Shown: positions 1-13,600 of the stretch, in pieces | Layout of the letters: every line of letters begins with the position of its first letter | How positions within the stretch are numbered: the stretch's first letter is position 1 | Assembly (NCBI RefSeq): GCF_030272615.1 | Contig: NC_081408.1 | Span: 303,587,450-303,651,449 of the forward strand | Direction: 5' to 3' | Length of the DNA stretch: 64,000 nucleotides | Origin: Cryptomeria japonica | Lineage: Eukaryota; Streptophyta; Pinopsida; Cupressales; Cupressaceae | Notes under the pieces: model-generated | The model's database searches: none | The model's input: the letters and a program-made list of their open reading frames with translations, nothing else | What the model was told of the DNA's origin: nothing | Program-made: the position numbers and the translations under genes

Positions 1-985
1 GGAACATATGGTAGCAACTGAAGGCTTCCTGGAAAGTGCATCAGCAACAACATTCTTCTTCCCCTAGACAAACTCAATGTTGAAATCATATGCCTGTATC
101 TTTTTGACCCACTTATGTTGGCGTTCATTAAGTTCCTTTTGTTTCAAGAAGTATTTTAGACTATAGTGGTTTGTCCTCACTACAAACTTCCAACCAGGTA
201 CTGCTGAAACTTCTCCAAAGCATACATAATGGTGAGCATCTCCTTATCATAGGTGGAGTACAGTCTCTCATTATCCCTCAATTTCATGCTTTCATAGGCA
301 ATGGGATGGCGGTTCTATGTAAGGACTGCACCTATACCCTCTCCTGATGCATCACACTCCAATGCAAAGGGCTAAGAGAAATCTAGAAGAGCTAAGACTG
401 GACATGTGCTCATGACCTGCTTGAGCCTATCAAATACAACTTGCACCTTATATGTGCATCTAAAAGAACCCTTCCATGTGAAATCCGTCAATGGAGCTCC
501 AAGTTGTGAATACCCCTTCACAAACCTCCTGTAATATGCACATAAGCCTAGGAAACCTCACAACTCTAAAACATTCCTAGGTGGCGGCCAATCAAGTATT
601 GCCTGTATCTTCTCCTGATGGACATTCACTCCATTAGCACAAATCTCATGCCCCGAATATAATATCTCTATAAGTCCAAATTCAAATTTGAACATCTTGG
701 CAAACAAAGACTGAGCCTCCATAATCCCAAGAACCTCATCCAAATGCCTCATGTGCTCTTCCCAAGTCCTACTATATATCAAAATGTCATTGAATAATAC
801 AAGCACATACTTATGCAACTTCTTATTGAAGATGTGATTGAAATGTAGCAAGTGCATCAGTGAGACCAAATGACATCACTAAAAACTCATAGTGTCCATA
901 GTGACATTTGAATGTTGTCTTAGGGATGTCCTCATGAACACAGATCTAATGGTATCCTGATCAAAGTTCAATCTTTGAAAAATAA
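1..985 (-). pseudogene. Ty3/gypsy reverse transcriptase - RNase H remnant
   Basis: Read on the minus strand from 985 down to 1, this is the middle of a Ty3/gypsy pol gene. In order it shows [23 protein letters not shown] (about 843-890), the catalytic box as VLFNDILIYS (about 770-800), then RNase H with LECDASGEG (about 340-365), NERLYSTYDKEM (about 240-275) and NVVADALSR near 30. The catalytic FxDD box has become FNDI, so one of the two metal-binding aspartates is lost. There are in-frame stops (near 950, after NVLEL at 558, and twice in RNase H) and a one-base frameshift near 190. Homology ends sharply at about 985 beside a minisatellite. Integrase would lie before base 1. It is a dead copy; the family call is firm, the lineage unknown. 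Confidence 0.9.
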
Positions 986-1005
986 ATTTCTTCCTTTCCA
1001 TCCAT

Positions 1006-1495
1006 AAGGCAGACTTTGGCTACTCTCCATCATAGGGCCGACTTTAGGCACCTCTCAATCCTCTTCAAGGCAGACTTTGGGACTCTCCATCATAGGGTGG
1101 AGTTTTTAGATGACATGGCTATCTTCCTACCTTGGCTAGGCGGAGTTTAAAGACATCACCAAGGGGCGGACTTTTGAAGGCTCTTTCCATGGGTGGAATT
1201 TTGACTACCTTTTCAAGGCATAGGTCAGAGTTTTGACGCCTTTCCACCAAGCATGGCAGACTTTAGAGTGACCTCAACACATGGCGGAGTTTGGAAGGTG
1301 CTCTCCTTGGGTGGACTTTGATGCCCCTTCCTTAAGCACGACAAAGTTTTATACTCCCTCCAAATGGCAGAGTTTTGGAAGGACACCAAGGAGGGCAGAG
1401 TTTTGAGCTCTCTCTTCATGGCCTTATCACCAAGGCAGACTTTGAAAGGTATCTCCAATGGCGGACTTTTGAAGGCCTCAAGAGGGTGGACTATA
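1006..1495. repeat. degenerate 26-29 bp minisatellite (GGCGGACTTT core)
   Basis: About 17 diverged copies of a short unit with core GG(C/T)(A/G)GA(C/G)TTT follow each other. Examples are aaggcagactttgg at 1006, agggccgactttagg at 1034, caaggcagactttgg at 1066, gggcggacttttgaagg near 1164 and atggcggacttttgaagg near 1459. Spacing is mostly 26-29 bp, with a few gaps near 40. The array begins within about 20 bp of where the Ty3 homology stops, so it may mark a rearrangement point. I see no coding role. Confidence 0.75.
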
Positions 1496-1539
1496 TAGTT
1501 ATATTTCAGTATAAGTGGTATTTCAATATGTCTTTTCTC

Positions 1540-1715
1540 TTTCTTATACTTTAAGTTATATTTCATATATATTGTCAGGATGTTTGAGAGTGGTTTCAAA
1601 GCTCCAGGAGTTATGATGCAAAATCTAGTTTTTGGAGGATTCTTCAATTTTCCAAATAGTCAAATTTCAAGATCAGGATACCAGACTTAGCCAAATTTTA
1701 GGATGTTTGAGGATC
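1540..1715 (+). repeat. dispersed repeat shared with element A
   Basis: This stretch (atactttaagttatattt, then ttgtcaggatgtt, then ctagtttttggaggat) is clearly related to 22965-23130 on the plus strand and to 46160-46350 on the minus strand, which are matching parts of the two arms of element A. Here it lacks the following CT-rich tract and satellite. It is therefore a fragment or a relative of that element. Confidence 0.75.
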
Positions 1716-2349
1716 AGGATGACATTCTAGACTTAGATGATTTTTCGGGCTGATTATCCTTTGAATGTGCCATGACCCCCTAAAATATAGGAACTTAGCT
1801 TTTTGGGCCAAAACTTGAAAAATTTTGATAGCTTTCAATGCATGCCAGTGCCACCAGTGCAAACCCCAAGTCCCCATTCCAAAAAAGCAAAAAGCAAGCA
1901 TCCCTAAAAAATAGGGAAAACTTTCTAAAAATAACCATTTCGGGGATTGGGCAAAAAATGCCAAAAACAAAACTTCCTAAAAAATAGGAAAAAGCAAAAA
2001 AGCAAACTTTCTAAAAATAGAAATTTGTTCAAATTCATTCAAATCAATTGCATTCTTCATCCTTTTGGCCTTTCTAGGCACTTTGATGATATCCGGACTC
2101 TGTTATCACTTGGCTTGCAAAAACTAACTTTCAATCTTTTAGACTCAAACCATTCAAAACTTGATAGAACCGAGTAGAACTGAAGCAGAAGGCCACGAGC
2201 ACTACCAAAAACCCTAGAAAGCAGAAAGAGAGGGTCCCCATTTTCAATGGGGCGATGTGTGAAAAAGGTCACAACATGTTATTCATAGGTTGTATGACCA
2301 AGTTGGTGCCAAATTCTGAACCAAACGGGGTTTATCAAAATGCTTGGGA

Positions 2350-3512
2350 AGTGACATTGGGGTCAAGCAGAGCTGCCTATTATCTCTTACTTTATTTAGG
2401 ATATATATTGACAAATTAGAGGAATGGATAAACATGTTTGGTGGTGGAGGAGCTCATTTGACCAATTATGTAATAAAGCCGCTTCTATATGTTGATCTTA
2501 TTTTCATGGAAAAAACATCACAATATTTGAAAGAACACTTGAAGGCTCTAGAAATTTTTTGCCATGTGGAGATGCAGGTGAACACTAGCAAAACCAAAGT
2601 CATCATCTTTACCTTGAAGAGAAAGAAGGTTTATAGAGAATTTGTAAATGGTCACAAATATCTTGGCCTTTACTTCCAAAATAAATTCAGCTAGGAAACA
2701 TGTAGAACAAAAGGGATTCAAGGAGCATGGAAAGCCTTATACTAATTGCAAAATAGATGTAGAAGAGATGAACTATGGGACTGAAAAACTAAGAAAAATC
2801 TTTTTGGGCCCTTTGTAGTTCCAGTGGTACTATATAAATCTGTGGTATGGGGTAGCAGCACTTCAGCAAGGAAATGGAGACAGATAGAGAGATTACAAAA
2901 ACATATAATCACAAATAGCCTCAAGATTAAATCATCTATCCCATATGACATTGTCCTAGTGGATGTGGGGGTTTTTCCTATTGAGGTGTTGGCTATGTTC
3001 TGGCTGCTAAGTTATCTAAGAAGATTAGAAAACAATGATATACATCGTTGGCCAAAAATGGCAGCGGAAGATAGACTAGATAGAAGGAAGAGCACATGGA
3101 TGAAACAAAACATTAAATAGATGAATAAGTGGGATATTAGCATAAAAGATTGCCCAAATAACAATGTAGAAATAAAAAGGTATGTGCAAGAAAAACTCAA
3201 AGAAAACATTTGGATAGGACAACTAAGGAGGAAAAAGGAATACTATATCAAACAATTCAATCCCACACATGACCATATGCAAAATAACTACATAGGAATG
3301 GAAATAAAATGGAAAGAAAAAATATATATAAGTTGTAGACTTCCTAATCAAGATACACAGAAGAAGATCCAAGATGTAGAAGGAAAATGAGATTTAGCAG
3401 GCACTATGTTTTGGGCTTCACATGCTTTTCTTTGTTGGCTATTTGTGGGTCCCATAGGCTGTTTGGCCTCATGGACGTTATTAAAAAAAATCATTCATTC
3501 ATTCACCCACTT
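2350..3512 (+). pseudogene. LINE (non-LTR retrotransposon) 3' end, reverse transcriptase remnant
   Basis: A single reading frame runs from about 2350 to 3390 with several stops (2692, two between 2740 and 2795, 3118, 3388). The start DIGVKQSCLLSLTLF matches the G-x-x-Q-x-x-x-x-S-P-x-L-F box of LINE reverse transcriptases. The catalytic YADD box is degraded to LLYVDLIFM, with one Asp missing. The C-terminal part includes VVLYKSVVWGSS and RRKKEYYIKQFNPTHDH. The frame is followed by a run of A and ATTCATTCATTCA at 3482-3512, consistent with a LINE-type simple-repeat 3' tail. The 5' part is absent. It probably lies in the intron upstream of the first visible kinase-gene exon. Confidence 0.85.
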
Positions 3513-4295
3513 CACAATGAAAGTTTGCCATGAAAAATTGGAGGTCTGGAATTGCCATGGTTTTCTCCATAACAACAGTTCAGAAAGATTTACTTTTTTC
3601 TTTATTAATTTGTGCCCTTTCAAGGCCGACGGATGGATTACCATCCATTAAATGCAGAGTACACAACTAAACCTAGTTTCATAAATGCAATAGGCCATGC
3701 AGTAAATACCCATGGGTGGAAATCAAATTTAAATGCTTTAACAAAAAGCATTGAAAACATCTAACAATGCATACAATAGAACGAGGATAAATCCAGGCTG
3801 TAATGGATTCACCCTTAATTTTGCAAAAAATCATTTATATTTAGTTTAGTCTTATTACATTCTTCCTTTTGTGTTGATTATGTTTTCAAAGTTTCCAAGG
3901 TGTTGCTAATTATTATTTTAGTCTTCAGAAATTACATCGATTAGACTATAGAATGTTAGTTCATCTTTTACTAGGATAAACCTAACATAATTGTTTTCTA
4001 TCAAGCATCCACACATAAATAGGGTCAATAAACTTATCATATATAAATTAATATTTAGTAAGTCACCAATGTTAACTACAATAAGAGTTTGAAGGAACAA
4101 TGTTTGTATCAGAATGTAAGCTTCCTAGACAATTACGATACACAATATTATGCCACATTTTATCAGTTTCGTTTTAGTAGCAGTTAAAATGTGAAACAGA
4201 TTATTGAATTATTTCACCTCAAACAAAGATAATTGAATTATTGATTGGTGCCTCTGTCCATTATCTAATCTGACTTTTGATCTCTCTCCTGACAG
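3513..4295. other. AT-rich intron sequence, nothing recognised
   Basis: No coding similarity or clear repeat is seen. It ends in a normal 3' splice site (pyrimidines then gacag at 4291-4295), so it is probably the 3' part of an intron whose upstream LRR exon lies outside the window. Confidence 0.6.
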
Positions 4296-4663
4296 TTTCT
4301 TCCTTGGCCATTAATTGTGGAGGTCCGGAGTTGATTGATTCTTCAACAAGAGTCACTTTTGAGAGAGATAATGAAGCACTAAGTTCAGCGTCATTCTACA
4401 TGAATTCTGCAGAGAGCTGGGGAGTTAGTTCGGTAGGATTTTTTGTAAATGACTCAACTGATCAATATAACTACAAAGCAAATGCCAATCAGAACTCATC
4501 AATATATCAAACAGCACGTCTTTCTCCCATTTCCCTAAGATACTACGGACTAGGTCTTGAGAATGGCATATACAATGTAGAACTCCACTTTGATGAAATC
4601 CAGATTCCAAGTTTGCAAAACTGGCGAAGTCTTGGATTGCGTTTCTTTGATGTCTTTGTACAG
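4296..4663 (+). CDS. receptor-kinase exon: malectin domain, first part
   Basis: The acceptor gacag ends at 4295 and the donor cag|gtattt falls at 4663/4664. The first two bases complete a codon begun in the previous exon. The exon encodes [16 protein letters not shown] through FFDVFVQ and ends in phase 0. Translation beyond 4663 into the intron loses all similarity, which supports this donor. Confidence 0.9.
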
Positions 4664-7600
4664 GTATTTCTCAACAACCTTAGGGACAATTTTTTTTATA
4701 TAATCTTATTGTCAGGTACCTCAATACTAAATACTATATTGTTAATGCATGTTTAAAGTCCAAGCTACAATTTCTTTTCTCGTGGACAGTAAAAGCATTT
4801 TGTTCTCTTTTTGGTACTAGAGGAATATATCACTTCGAATGTCCTTTATTGAAATGTTAGCTTAGACTATTGCGTAATAAAAGGAATAATTACAATTTAT
4901 CATAAAAGAAACAAGCAGAAAGGTATCATAGCCTATAAAAAGTCATATTGGGCATGTGCCCTAGAATATTCTAGCCATATTCATAGGACACAAATCTTGA
5001 GAAAGTTTGCTAAAACCATATGAACAGAAAAAGATAATTTCTATGTCCTAAGGGACCAAAAAAAACTCTAAAATCAGATCATTAGAGATGGAAATTAACA
5101 AGTAAAGGCATTAGGACAACCAAGGCAATAAAAGGAGGATTGTTTTAATTGTCACCTCAACCACTTCCTTCAGCAAGAGGATCTACATCATTAGATAAGG
5201 TATCCCATCTATCTCATGAATTTTATCTCTCCAGATTATGTGGGGAACTGTGTCTTAATTCTCATTTTGTTGGGAGGTATTGGCCATCAAAATAACAAGT
5301 ACTGGTCCAAGTAATTTGTCTTCTCTACAAGGGGGATTCCAGCCCCCACTCCCTCAAAGGTGAGAATTCCTTTAGTTATTGAAGAGAAATTTGTCTTGCT
5401 TTTGGAGCTCCATGCAGAACAAGAGAAATTGCTCCTGTTTGGAGTGTCTTGCTAGTATTGAGGGTTTTTGCCTCATGTATTTTTTGGTAATTAATACAAG
5501 ACAAGGCAACGCAATTAGCACACAAGCACCTTAAAGCATCTATTCATATGAGGGAGGAATGGTGAATGTAATTGTCCACTTTGGGCTTCTCAGCTTGTAG
5601 CCTCTTTCCTCATTGAAAAATCTTTTGGAGGATGTAATTCATTATAGGTCACTGTTATCTCACTACTATTTCTAATCTAGGATCAACCCAATTACAATCC
5701 AATCTTTTATTTGTTCACAGTCACTAGATTAAAGTTAAATTATATATAGTTTTTTATTTTTTTAATACCCACATCTCTCAGAAATTCTCTATTCCAAATG
5801 CTCGAAAAAGTTCCCCACCATTCCAAGAACTTCATGTAATAGTGGTTTTGGAGTGGTATGATAGATGATTGATTATTGAGTTTGTATGACTGTGTTGGCT
5901 CTCAAAACTGCAGGCCCATTTTTCTAGAGAAGGCAATCACTACTCATGCATCAAGGGACAAGACCCTGCAAGAAGGTTGGTAGAACTTACTAACACCAGA
6001 ATGCTATACATTGTTGAAGCAATGGGTTATAAGTGTGAAATAGGAGTTAGGACTACTATATGCTCAATCCTCTAATATTATGGCTTTCAAAGATCTCTTG
6101 TGATATGAAAAAAGTTGGAGAGATGGATCCACAAAGAGTGAAGGAAAATCAAACTACATTAAAACTGAAATGAAAAGTGTTTTAACTTTTAAAGAACTTT
6201 AGGATGGTAGGGCAACAAGGGAACCGTTGCAAACCAATACCTTGATCTTGTTAGGAAAGTTGTCATTATGCATTCGACTACCTTACAAATACAAGCTAAA
6301 ACATGAAAATCAGATCTGCAACTATCAACCATAAGCATATTGAAAGGATGGATATGAGTGCACCTTGAACCATTTTACAAGTCTTTGCATAGATTAACCA
6401 ATCAATAGATTACTAGTGTAGTAAATGGAACCTCATAGATGGACATCAAATGCTACTTCCTAAGAAGACTACACCAATCTTTTAAACCCTTTGTACAAAC
6501 ATAAATCTGGATTATATTCCTTTTGCCAAATGCTTACAATATGTGAAAACGTGAGAGATAGAAGAAAATGCAAGAGTTGATGCTGAAGGAAATTTTGGGA
6601 AAAAAGATAAAGGATTTAGAATATGGCACAATACTTAAGCTAACAACCAGAGCATCAACTAAATATGATATTAAGATAGGCTCAACCCTTAAGCTAAAAA
6701 TGAGGCCATCAACTGAATATGGCATTAAGATAGGCTTATTTAGCCATTACAATCTAATCTTCAAATTACAGAACAGTCCATGGGCATAGAGAACTTGGCA
6801 AAATCAAGCCATATCAACACTTAAACCACTGGTAACAACCATTAAACACTTTCAGGCAGAAGATATGCATTTACATTGATGTAGAGATCTATCTAGGATC
6901 ATGTTATAGTACCTCAGGCAGGAAAGAGAACAACCATTAAACCAAAAAGCCAGCCATCCTTAGAAATCAAGTGGCATACCCCTATCGTGGAGACTTAGAC
7001 AAACCAACCATAGCAATATTGATTATCTAAAACTGTACGATTCTTTGCATATATTAGGGTCGACCTAGGGCAGTACGGTAAGACAGATCCCAACTTTTAG
7101 GCAATAAATAGAGTAGGGCGGACTTGAACAAGGGCTACATATTTAGGCCAACCCACTTGTTATGTTGGCCCCTCTTAGTGAATGATGAAAAAAAAATTAA
7201 ATAAACCAAACTTATCTTGGGCCGACCTCATAAAGATGAGCACCCACTTTGGTGAAGGGAAATTAAAAGAAAAGAAATAAAATGCTATCCCAATTGACCT
7301 ATATGAGTGGTCGCATCCCTTGGATTAAGCGGTGCATTTACATGTATATAAGAGAGATCATTTGAATTTATTTTAGGAAGAAGATCATCACATTTTATTC
7401 CAATTCAGAATAGAATTAGGAGCAAAACTCATTAAATACAGTCTAGAGTCTGCACTCAATCCAATAAAGCAGTGAACAATACAGAAAAAAATACTTAAAA
7501 GGGCATCGAAGAAGAGAAGATAAAAAGGCATTAGATCAAGGATATAATTGCAGTCCACAATAAATTAAATTGGGCAGCAGACTTACATATATATTTGGGC

Positions 7601-10600
7601 AAAAACTAGAACATTTACCAAAAGGGACATTACAAGTGGTATTAGAGCAACGTTCCTGCTAGCCTAAGGGACGACCAATAGTTGATACAACTTAGTCAAA
7701 AGTCTCTAAGGGCTCTAGAGAGGTATTGGTGTGGGTAAAAGCAAAAAGTTGTGTCACACTTTTATAAAGAAAATCGTCCATGCTGATTCACCTCTTTAAA
7801 TTGAATCAATAGAAAATGAAATATATCTTTCGAATTTTGAAATGATGTAAATTAATTAAATGTATATTTTTTTGTGTATTTTATGTTTGTAATTTTTTTT
7901 AAAATTTCAAAAATTATTTGAATATACTTTGTTATAAAGTAAATACTATAATTTAGTTGTTGATAAAATGTTAAATTGTATATAACTTTTTTTTAATGTA
8001 CATATATATTTTTCAATAAATTTGAAAAATTGCGTGTACTGAAATATAACTTTTTCCATTTGGCATCACTTTTTTTTTTAATTATTTATCCAAATTTGAA
8101 AATAATTATATCATCTTAACATAGACTCTTTTTTGTAGTGCATTTATTTTTTATAAATCTATAAAAAAGTATTTTCACATTTCATAAAAAATATTATTTA
8201 TAAGAGTGGGAGTTGTTGAAAAATCAAGTTTTTCAAAAAAATATTTCAGTAATTAGACCCAAAGTGGTATAAAAATATATTTAGTAGAGAATTCCAATTA
8301 GAAATGTTGTGCCCATATATAATATAGCTATAATGAATCTCTATAGACCCTATGTTTGACTAAAATTAATTTTTAGTTAGAACTACTCAAATTCACTTGT
8401 GCTAATAAGGTGGCCTGAAACATGACACAATTTTACCCATGTGTTTTTATGCATGCACAACTCATAATAAAATACCCTGAGATATCCTACTCTCTCTTGA
8501 TCAAAATCTTCTAAGTGTTGAACAGATGGACTGTGTGATCACAAAGACAACTCCAAGATTCCAGGATTCAATGCAGGTAGTCTCAGTTGGTTCATTGTGA
8601 AATGTCGGTAATCTCAAAGGGGACTTAAATAGTTGTTCTAGGAGTTGATTGGTCTAAAGACCGATTCTTGACTCACTATTTTTTGAAATGATTTCAAATA
8701 AGTTCTATTTCTACTTTGATTTGAAAAAAAGGGTAAAATGATAAGGGTTTCAAGGAAGATAATTCTACCCTAAACTATCCTGATGAACTCAAGACACAAA
8801 AATTGCAAATGCGGAATTAAAACCAATCTTTGCTTTGCCAAATTCAACAACTAGGCAAGAATGGTGCAATCTTATGCAGAATTTCAAAAGATTTTCATAT
8901 TACTTTCATTCACCAACATTTTGAACAATGAATTAAGCATTAGAAGTTAAATTTTTAAGTATTGGTTCAAGCTAACTTGGCGCGATAATTGAAAATCATC
9001 TAACCATCAAAAATATGAAAACACAATTCCACATTGAGCAATCTCTATCAAATCTTTCATTCAATCTAATAACTTGAAAATAAATCCTACTCTAATGAGA
9101 GCACGAAACTATACTAACTTGCAAAAGTAGACCAGATTCACCAACAATTGAACAATGAATATGTCTTAACTCACTACAACAATTCCCTCTCATATGAAAT
9201 ATATGAAATGGGGGAGGGTTTATATAGGCGCCCATATTACAGAGCAACGACCTGGATTGATTTAAGATTAATGGCGAAGATTAAACAAAAAAACTAATTA
9301 AGGCAAACTATTTTAGTTGTCTATTCATATTTCATGTTGCTTACTTTGTAATGATTTTCTGCTTTGGGTGCCCTAGATGCCTGCTGCCTTAGTCTACTTA
9401 CAAGGCATCTATCCTACACGCATAGACGTGAATTACCATTGATTTTCTCCCTATTAAGCATGGGGTGAGAAGATTTCAATTCTAGGTGTTTAAATAGATG
9501 CAAAGAAACAAACTTAAACATCATTTCATTAAATTCAAATAGACAACAACCCCTGGCGTCAAGTTCAGGGCTAGGAACACATCTTGGATTAAGGAAAATT
9601 TAAGTTTCATTGTACGGTGCAAATTTGTGGAAAAATTGGAGATGGGAAACTTTTTAGGATTAAGCCCTATTTCTGGTTTTTATGCAGATACCGAATTTTA
9701 GAGATAGCAACGTAATGTCCTCTTGGATTGATTTTGATTTTCCATTCCAATTTTGACTTGGGCAATGTTTTTGAACAAGATTTTAGAAGGAATGTATGAT
9801 CACGTTTCTGTTCTAGGGTTTTGACAAACAACTTTCATCAATAACAATACACAAATCCCTAATGGCTGATTCTGAAATGACAAGAAGGAAGCAAAACTGA
9901 ACTGGCGTAATTAGTTTCTTAAAATTTGGAAAGAAAGCCCTGTCGTAAATCTTCCTTTTGCCTTGGCTTGGTGCGATGTTTCTTCGGTGATATTTCTTCC
10001 TCTTCCCAGTGTGATAATTGTTTCCTCGTCTTGCATTTTAGTGCTTTTTTTTTTCTCTTTACCCTGCGTCATGTATTCTTCCTTACTTGCAGGCCCGATT
10101 GCCTTCTTTGTTATGTGATATTATCTTCTCTCTTGCCACGATTTTCTTCCTCGCCTTGCGTGATGTTTTCTTTTGTGCTTTGCACGATGTTTTTCCTCCT
10201 TTGCGCAATCTGTTTTTCACCTGTGCTTGGCATGTCTCCTTCTTATGAGATGTGCGACGATTTTTCTCTATCCTTTACGCTTACCGAATCCCCCAAAAAA
10301 GAAATTGCAATAGATCGCGTTTCTTGGGATGTTTGGTTCCAAACTCGGTATTAGGAACCGTTTTAAGATTATAGCTAACTCCAGTTTGATGCGCTAACAC
10401 CGAATTTCGGTATTGGGAAGGTTTTTTGGAATAAGCCTATTTTCATATCATATGCAAATACCAAGTATAGGGAAGACTGGGTGCGAGGAGGGGTTTTTGG
10501 ATTAGCGCTAATCTGACTTTGTTTGAAAACACCGAGTTTCAGATCGCTTTGCCCGAAAACTTACTTCACAATTCATTCCTTAAGACGTCCTGGGAAAAGT

Positions 10601-13600
10601 CGGGTCAAATTGAGTATTGGAAGTATTATTTGTAATAAACTTATTCCTATTTTAGGTGCAAATACCGAATTTAGGATTTTCTCACTTAAAACTTTGCCAA
10701 AAACTTGACTTTTCAATCCTGTCAAGAAGTTTGGGGTGAAATTCGGTACTAGGAAGAGTTTTCGGAATAAGGACTTATTCCGACTTTATATGCAAATACC
10801 GAATTTGCAAATATTTGATCAGATGTTTGGTGTTAGGAAGAATTTTCGCAATAAAGGCTTAATCCAATTTTGAATGCAAACACCGAACTTTGGGGGTGCA
10901 GATCATACTTAGTCAATTTTTTATCGCAAAGAGGAGTTTCCTCCCAAAGTTTTGAATGAGCCCTTGGAAACATGTTCGCCAAATTCCTCCTGAAACTTTC
11001 GTATGATGTAATTCGACATCCTAGTTTCCCTTGGAAAGCTCTTGATTCACATTCCATGCTGTTTGTTTCCTATTCATCAAAACCACTCAATCCTAACCTA
11101 CTCATCAGGGCTGGTGACCTTAACCTAGGCAAATGCAACTCAAGCTCACTGCCTCTTTCACCTACACAAAACCATGACGCAACACTCTGACTCGAAAATC
11201 GACAATGACAGAAAAGGGAAATGGGGTCCCTGTCGAGGACGGGGTGTGTGTAAGGCACAACAAAGAGATTATTTGCAGATTGTGGAGCAGATTTATCATT
11301 CCCTTGCTGGCAGTATTTATCCTTTTGCTAGTCGTATAGCTGGTGTGAGGGTGTAGGAGTTTGTGAGAGAGAGAGCTACGGTTTGAGGGTGGTTTGACCT
11401 GCATTTTCAGAATACATTCAAAACGTGGTCATAGAAGGCATTTCTAGAGTATGGCGTTAAAATCTAGAGCTGCCAGTTTGCTGGTATTTAGTGCAAAATC
11501 AGTATTGTGTATTTCAAATTTAATTGTTATTTTTGATATCTCATTGTAATGTGTTTTCATCATCTGGGAATCTAAAGATTTAATGATATATTGTACTTTT
11601 ATTTCTAAAATTAATTGTGAAATCATTGCTTGTGTCGTGGGTATTTCCTGAAATATTGTATTTGAGGAGTTATTTCTGTTATTTTATTGCTGCAAATAAG
11701 ATTATTGTAAAAACTATCGTTTCCATCTACTTCTCTAAAACACACTTGAACAGAAAAACAAAGGTGCGTATTTCAGCACCTTGATGTTAATTACAAATTC
11801 CTGTATTCCTCACCAATTTGAGAGAGAACGAAACCTATCTTCAAATAGTTAAAAAATAACGGTAAAACTAAATCATTTATCTATATAGGTTAATATAAAT
11901 ATTTATTTAGCATATATTATTTCAAAACACTTTGTGCTTAATGAAGGCCACTCATCAAACCATATAATAATGTCATAGAAATTTAAAATTGATGAATTGG
12001 AAATGGGAATACATGAAGAACTAGATGCATTACCATCGCCTTTCTGAATGGGATGACGTGAAATATTAATTGCTGTTAAGCAAATAGACAATATCACCAC
12101 ATCGTTTTGTGATTTTGCATCATGTTTACTGATTATGGTCTATTTTCTGAGGGCCTTGCACACGGGAATTGTGATTTTTGAGTGTTGAGCAGATATCTTT
12201 GTATCATCGACACTTAGATTTCATCACTTCAACCATTTACGTATCTTTCACTGTTGCAACACTTTTCTATGCAGGGAACTAGAAAGTTACGAGATTTCAA
12301 TATCAAGGAGGCCGCTGGAGGCTCAAATGTACCATATACAAGGACTTATAATGTCAGTGTGACTGAAAACATCCTTGATGTGCATCTTTTTTGGGCTGGG
12401 AAGGGAACTGCTGGCATTCCAGCGGACGATACGCGTGGACCTTTAGTGTCAGCCATTAGGGTTACTCCTGGTAAGATACCATGTTGGCCTTAAAAGAATA
12501 TGTAATTATCCAGTTTTTAATCTTAGGACATTTGCTATGGAGATTTATTTTTTTCTAATTTTAATTTATCAGAATCATTCTGGAATTTGCTTTGCATTAC
12601 TGTGAATGTGTCACTTACGAAATCCTTTTCGCTTGCTTGTTGCAGAGTTCAAGGCAACTATTGGCATTGAAAGTTCCAGCAATCATAGCCGAACAAGAAC
12701 CATTGGAATTATTATTGGAGTTATTATTGGGGTTGGCTTTCTACTATGCTTACTCTTGGTGGTTTTAAGAAACAAGAGAAGGAAAAGAAAGTTTTCTTCA
12801 GCCGATGCTAGCGAAGGTGAAAATGCAATGTTGCGAAGCGTGAGACACTCCATGCATTTTTGAGATCAGCTCAATAACATTTTTTCTCTTTGACCAGCTT
12901 TCTTGGAAGTGAAAATTGTATAGAGAAATGGATTGCCATTAACATAGATCCTATAATTTTTATGTTACTTGTTTTTCCAGATTTGAAGAAAATGGCTGGA
13001 AAAGCTCATCTTTTCAGTTTAACAGAACTAAAAATAGCTACAAAAGATTTTGATATTGAAAATAAGATAGGAGAGGGCGGGTTTGGGGCAGTTTACAAGG
13101 TAAATTAAAATTCAACCTTTAGTTATATTAAGAGTATGAGAGTTGTTTTTGGAGAAAGTGAATGAATCAAATATCAAAATTGAAATGCTTATATTACAAT
13201 ATGTGATTTCAATTGTAGGGAGTGTTGCAAGATGGAAATCTTGTGGCAGTAAAGAAGCTGTCTTCCACGTCTGGTCAAGGAAAACGGGAATTTCTAAATG
13301 AGGTGGCCACAATATCTGCTGTGCAACACCGAAATCTCGTCAAACTCTATGGGTGTTGTATTGAAGATGACGAGCGACTCTTGGTCTATGAATATTTGCC
13401 CAACAACAGTCTGGGGCGAGCTTTATTTGGTATAGCCTTGCATATTTCTCTAACATGCTAATTACGAACTCTAAGAATCAACTTTGTGTTTATTTAAATT
13501 ACAATTAATATTACTTTATATTATAAATCTCAGGTTCTAATCGATCTAAGCTAAGCCTTGATTGGCCTCTACGCTTTAACATTTGCCTTGAAGTTGCACG

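Larger units (their letters stand above)
4664..12274 (+). other. 7.6-kb intron of the receptor-kinase gene
   Basis: The flanking exons join in frame, so the whole interval is intron. It is filled with AT-rich sequence and transposon debris: an LTR end with primer site near 7637, a 54-bp duplication near 6632, foldback repeats at 9655-10900. The stretches 4670-6600, 6750-7300, 7660-9640 and 11060-12270 show no gene that I can recognise. Confidence 0.85.

Noticed and set aside
9926-10354. 142-codon Cys/Phe-rich frame
   Set aside because: Lies in an intron, follows a short degenerate repeat and has no recognised domain or support.
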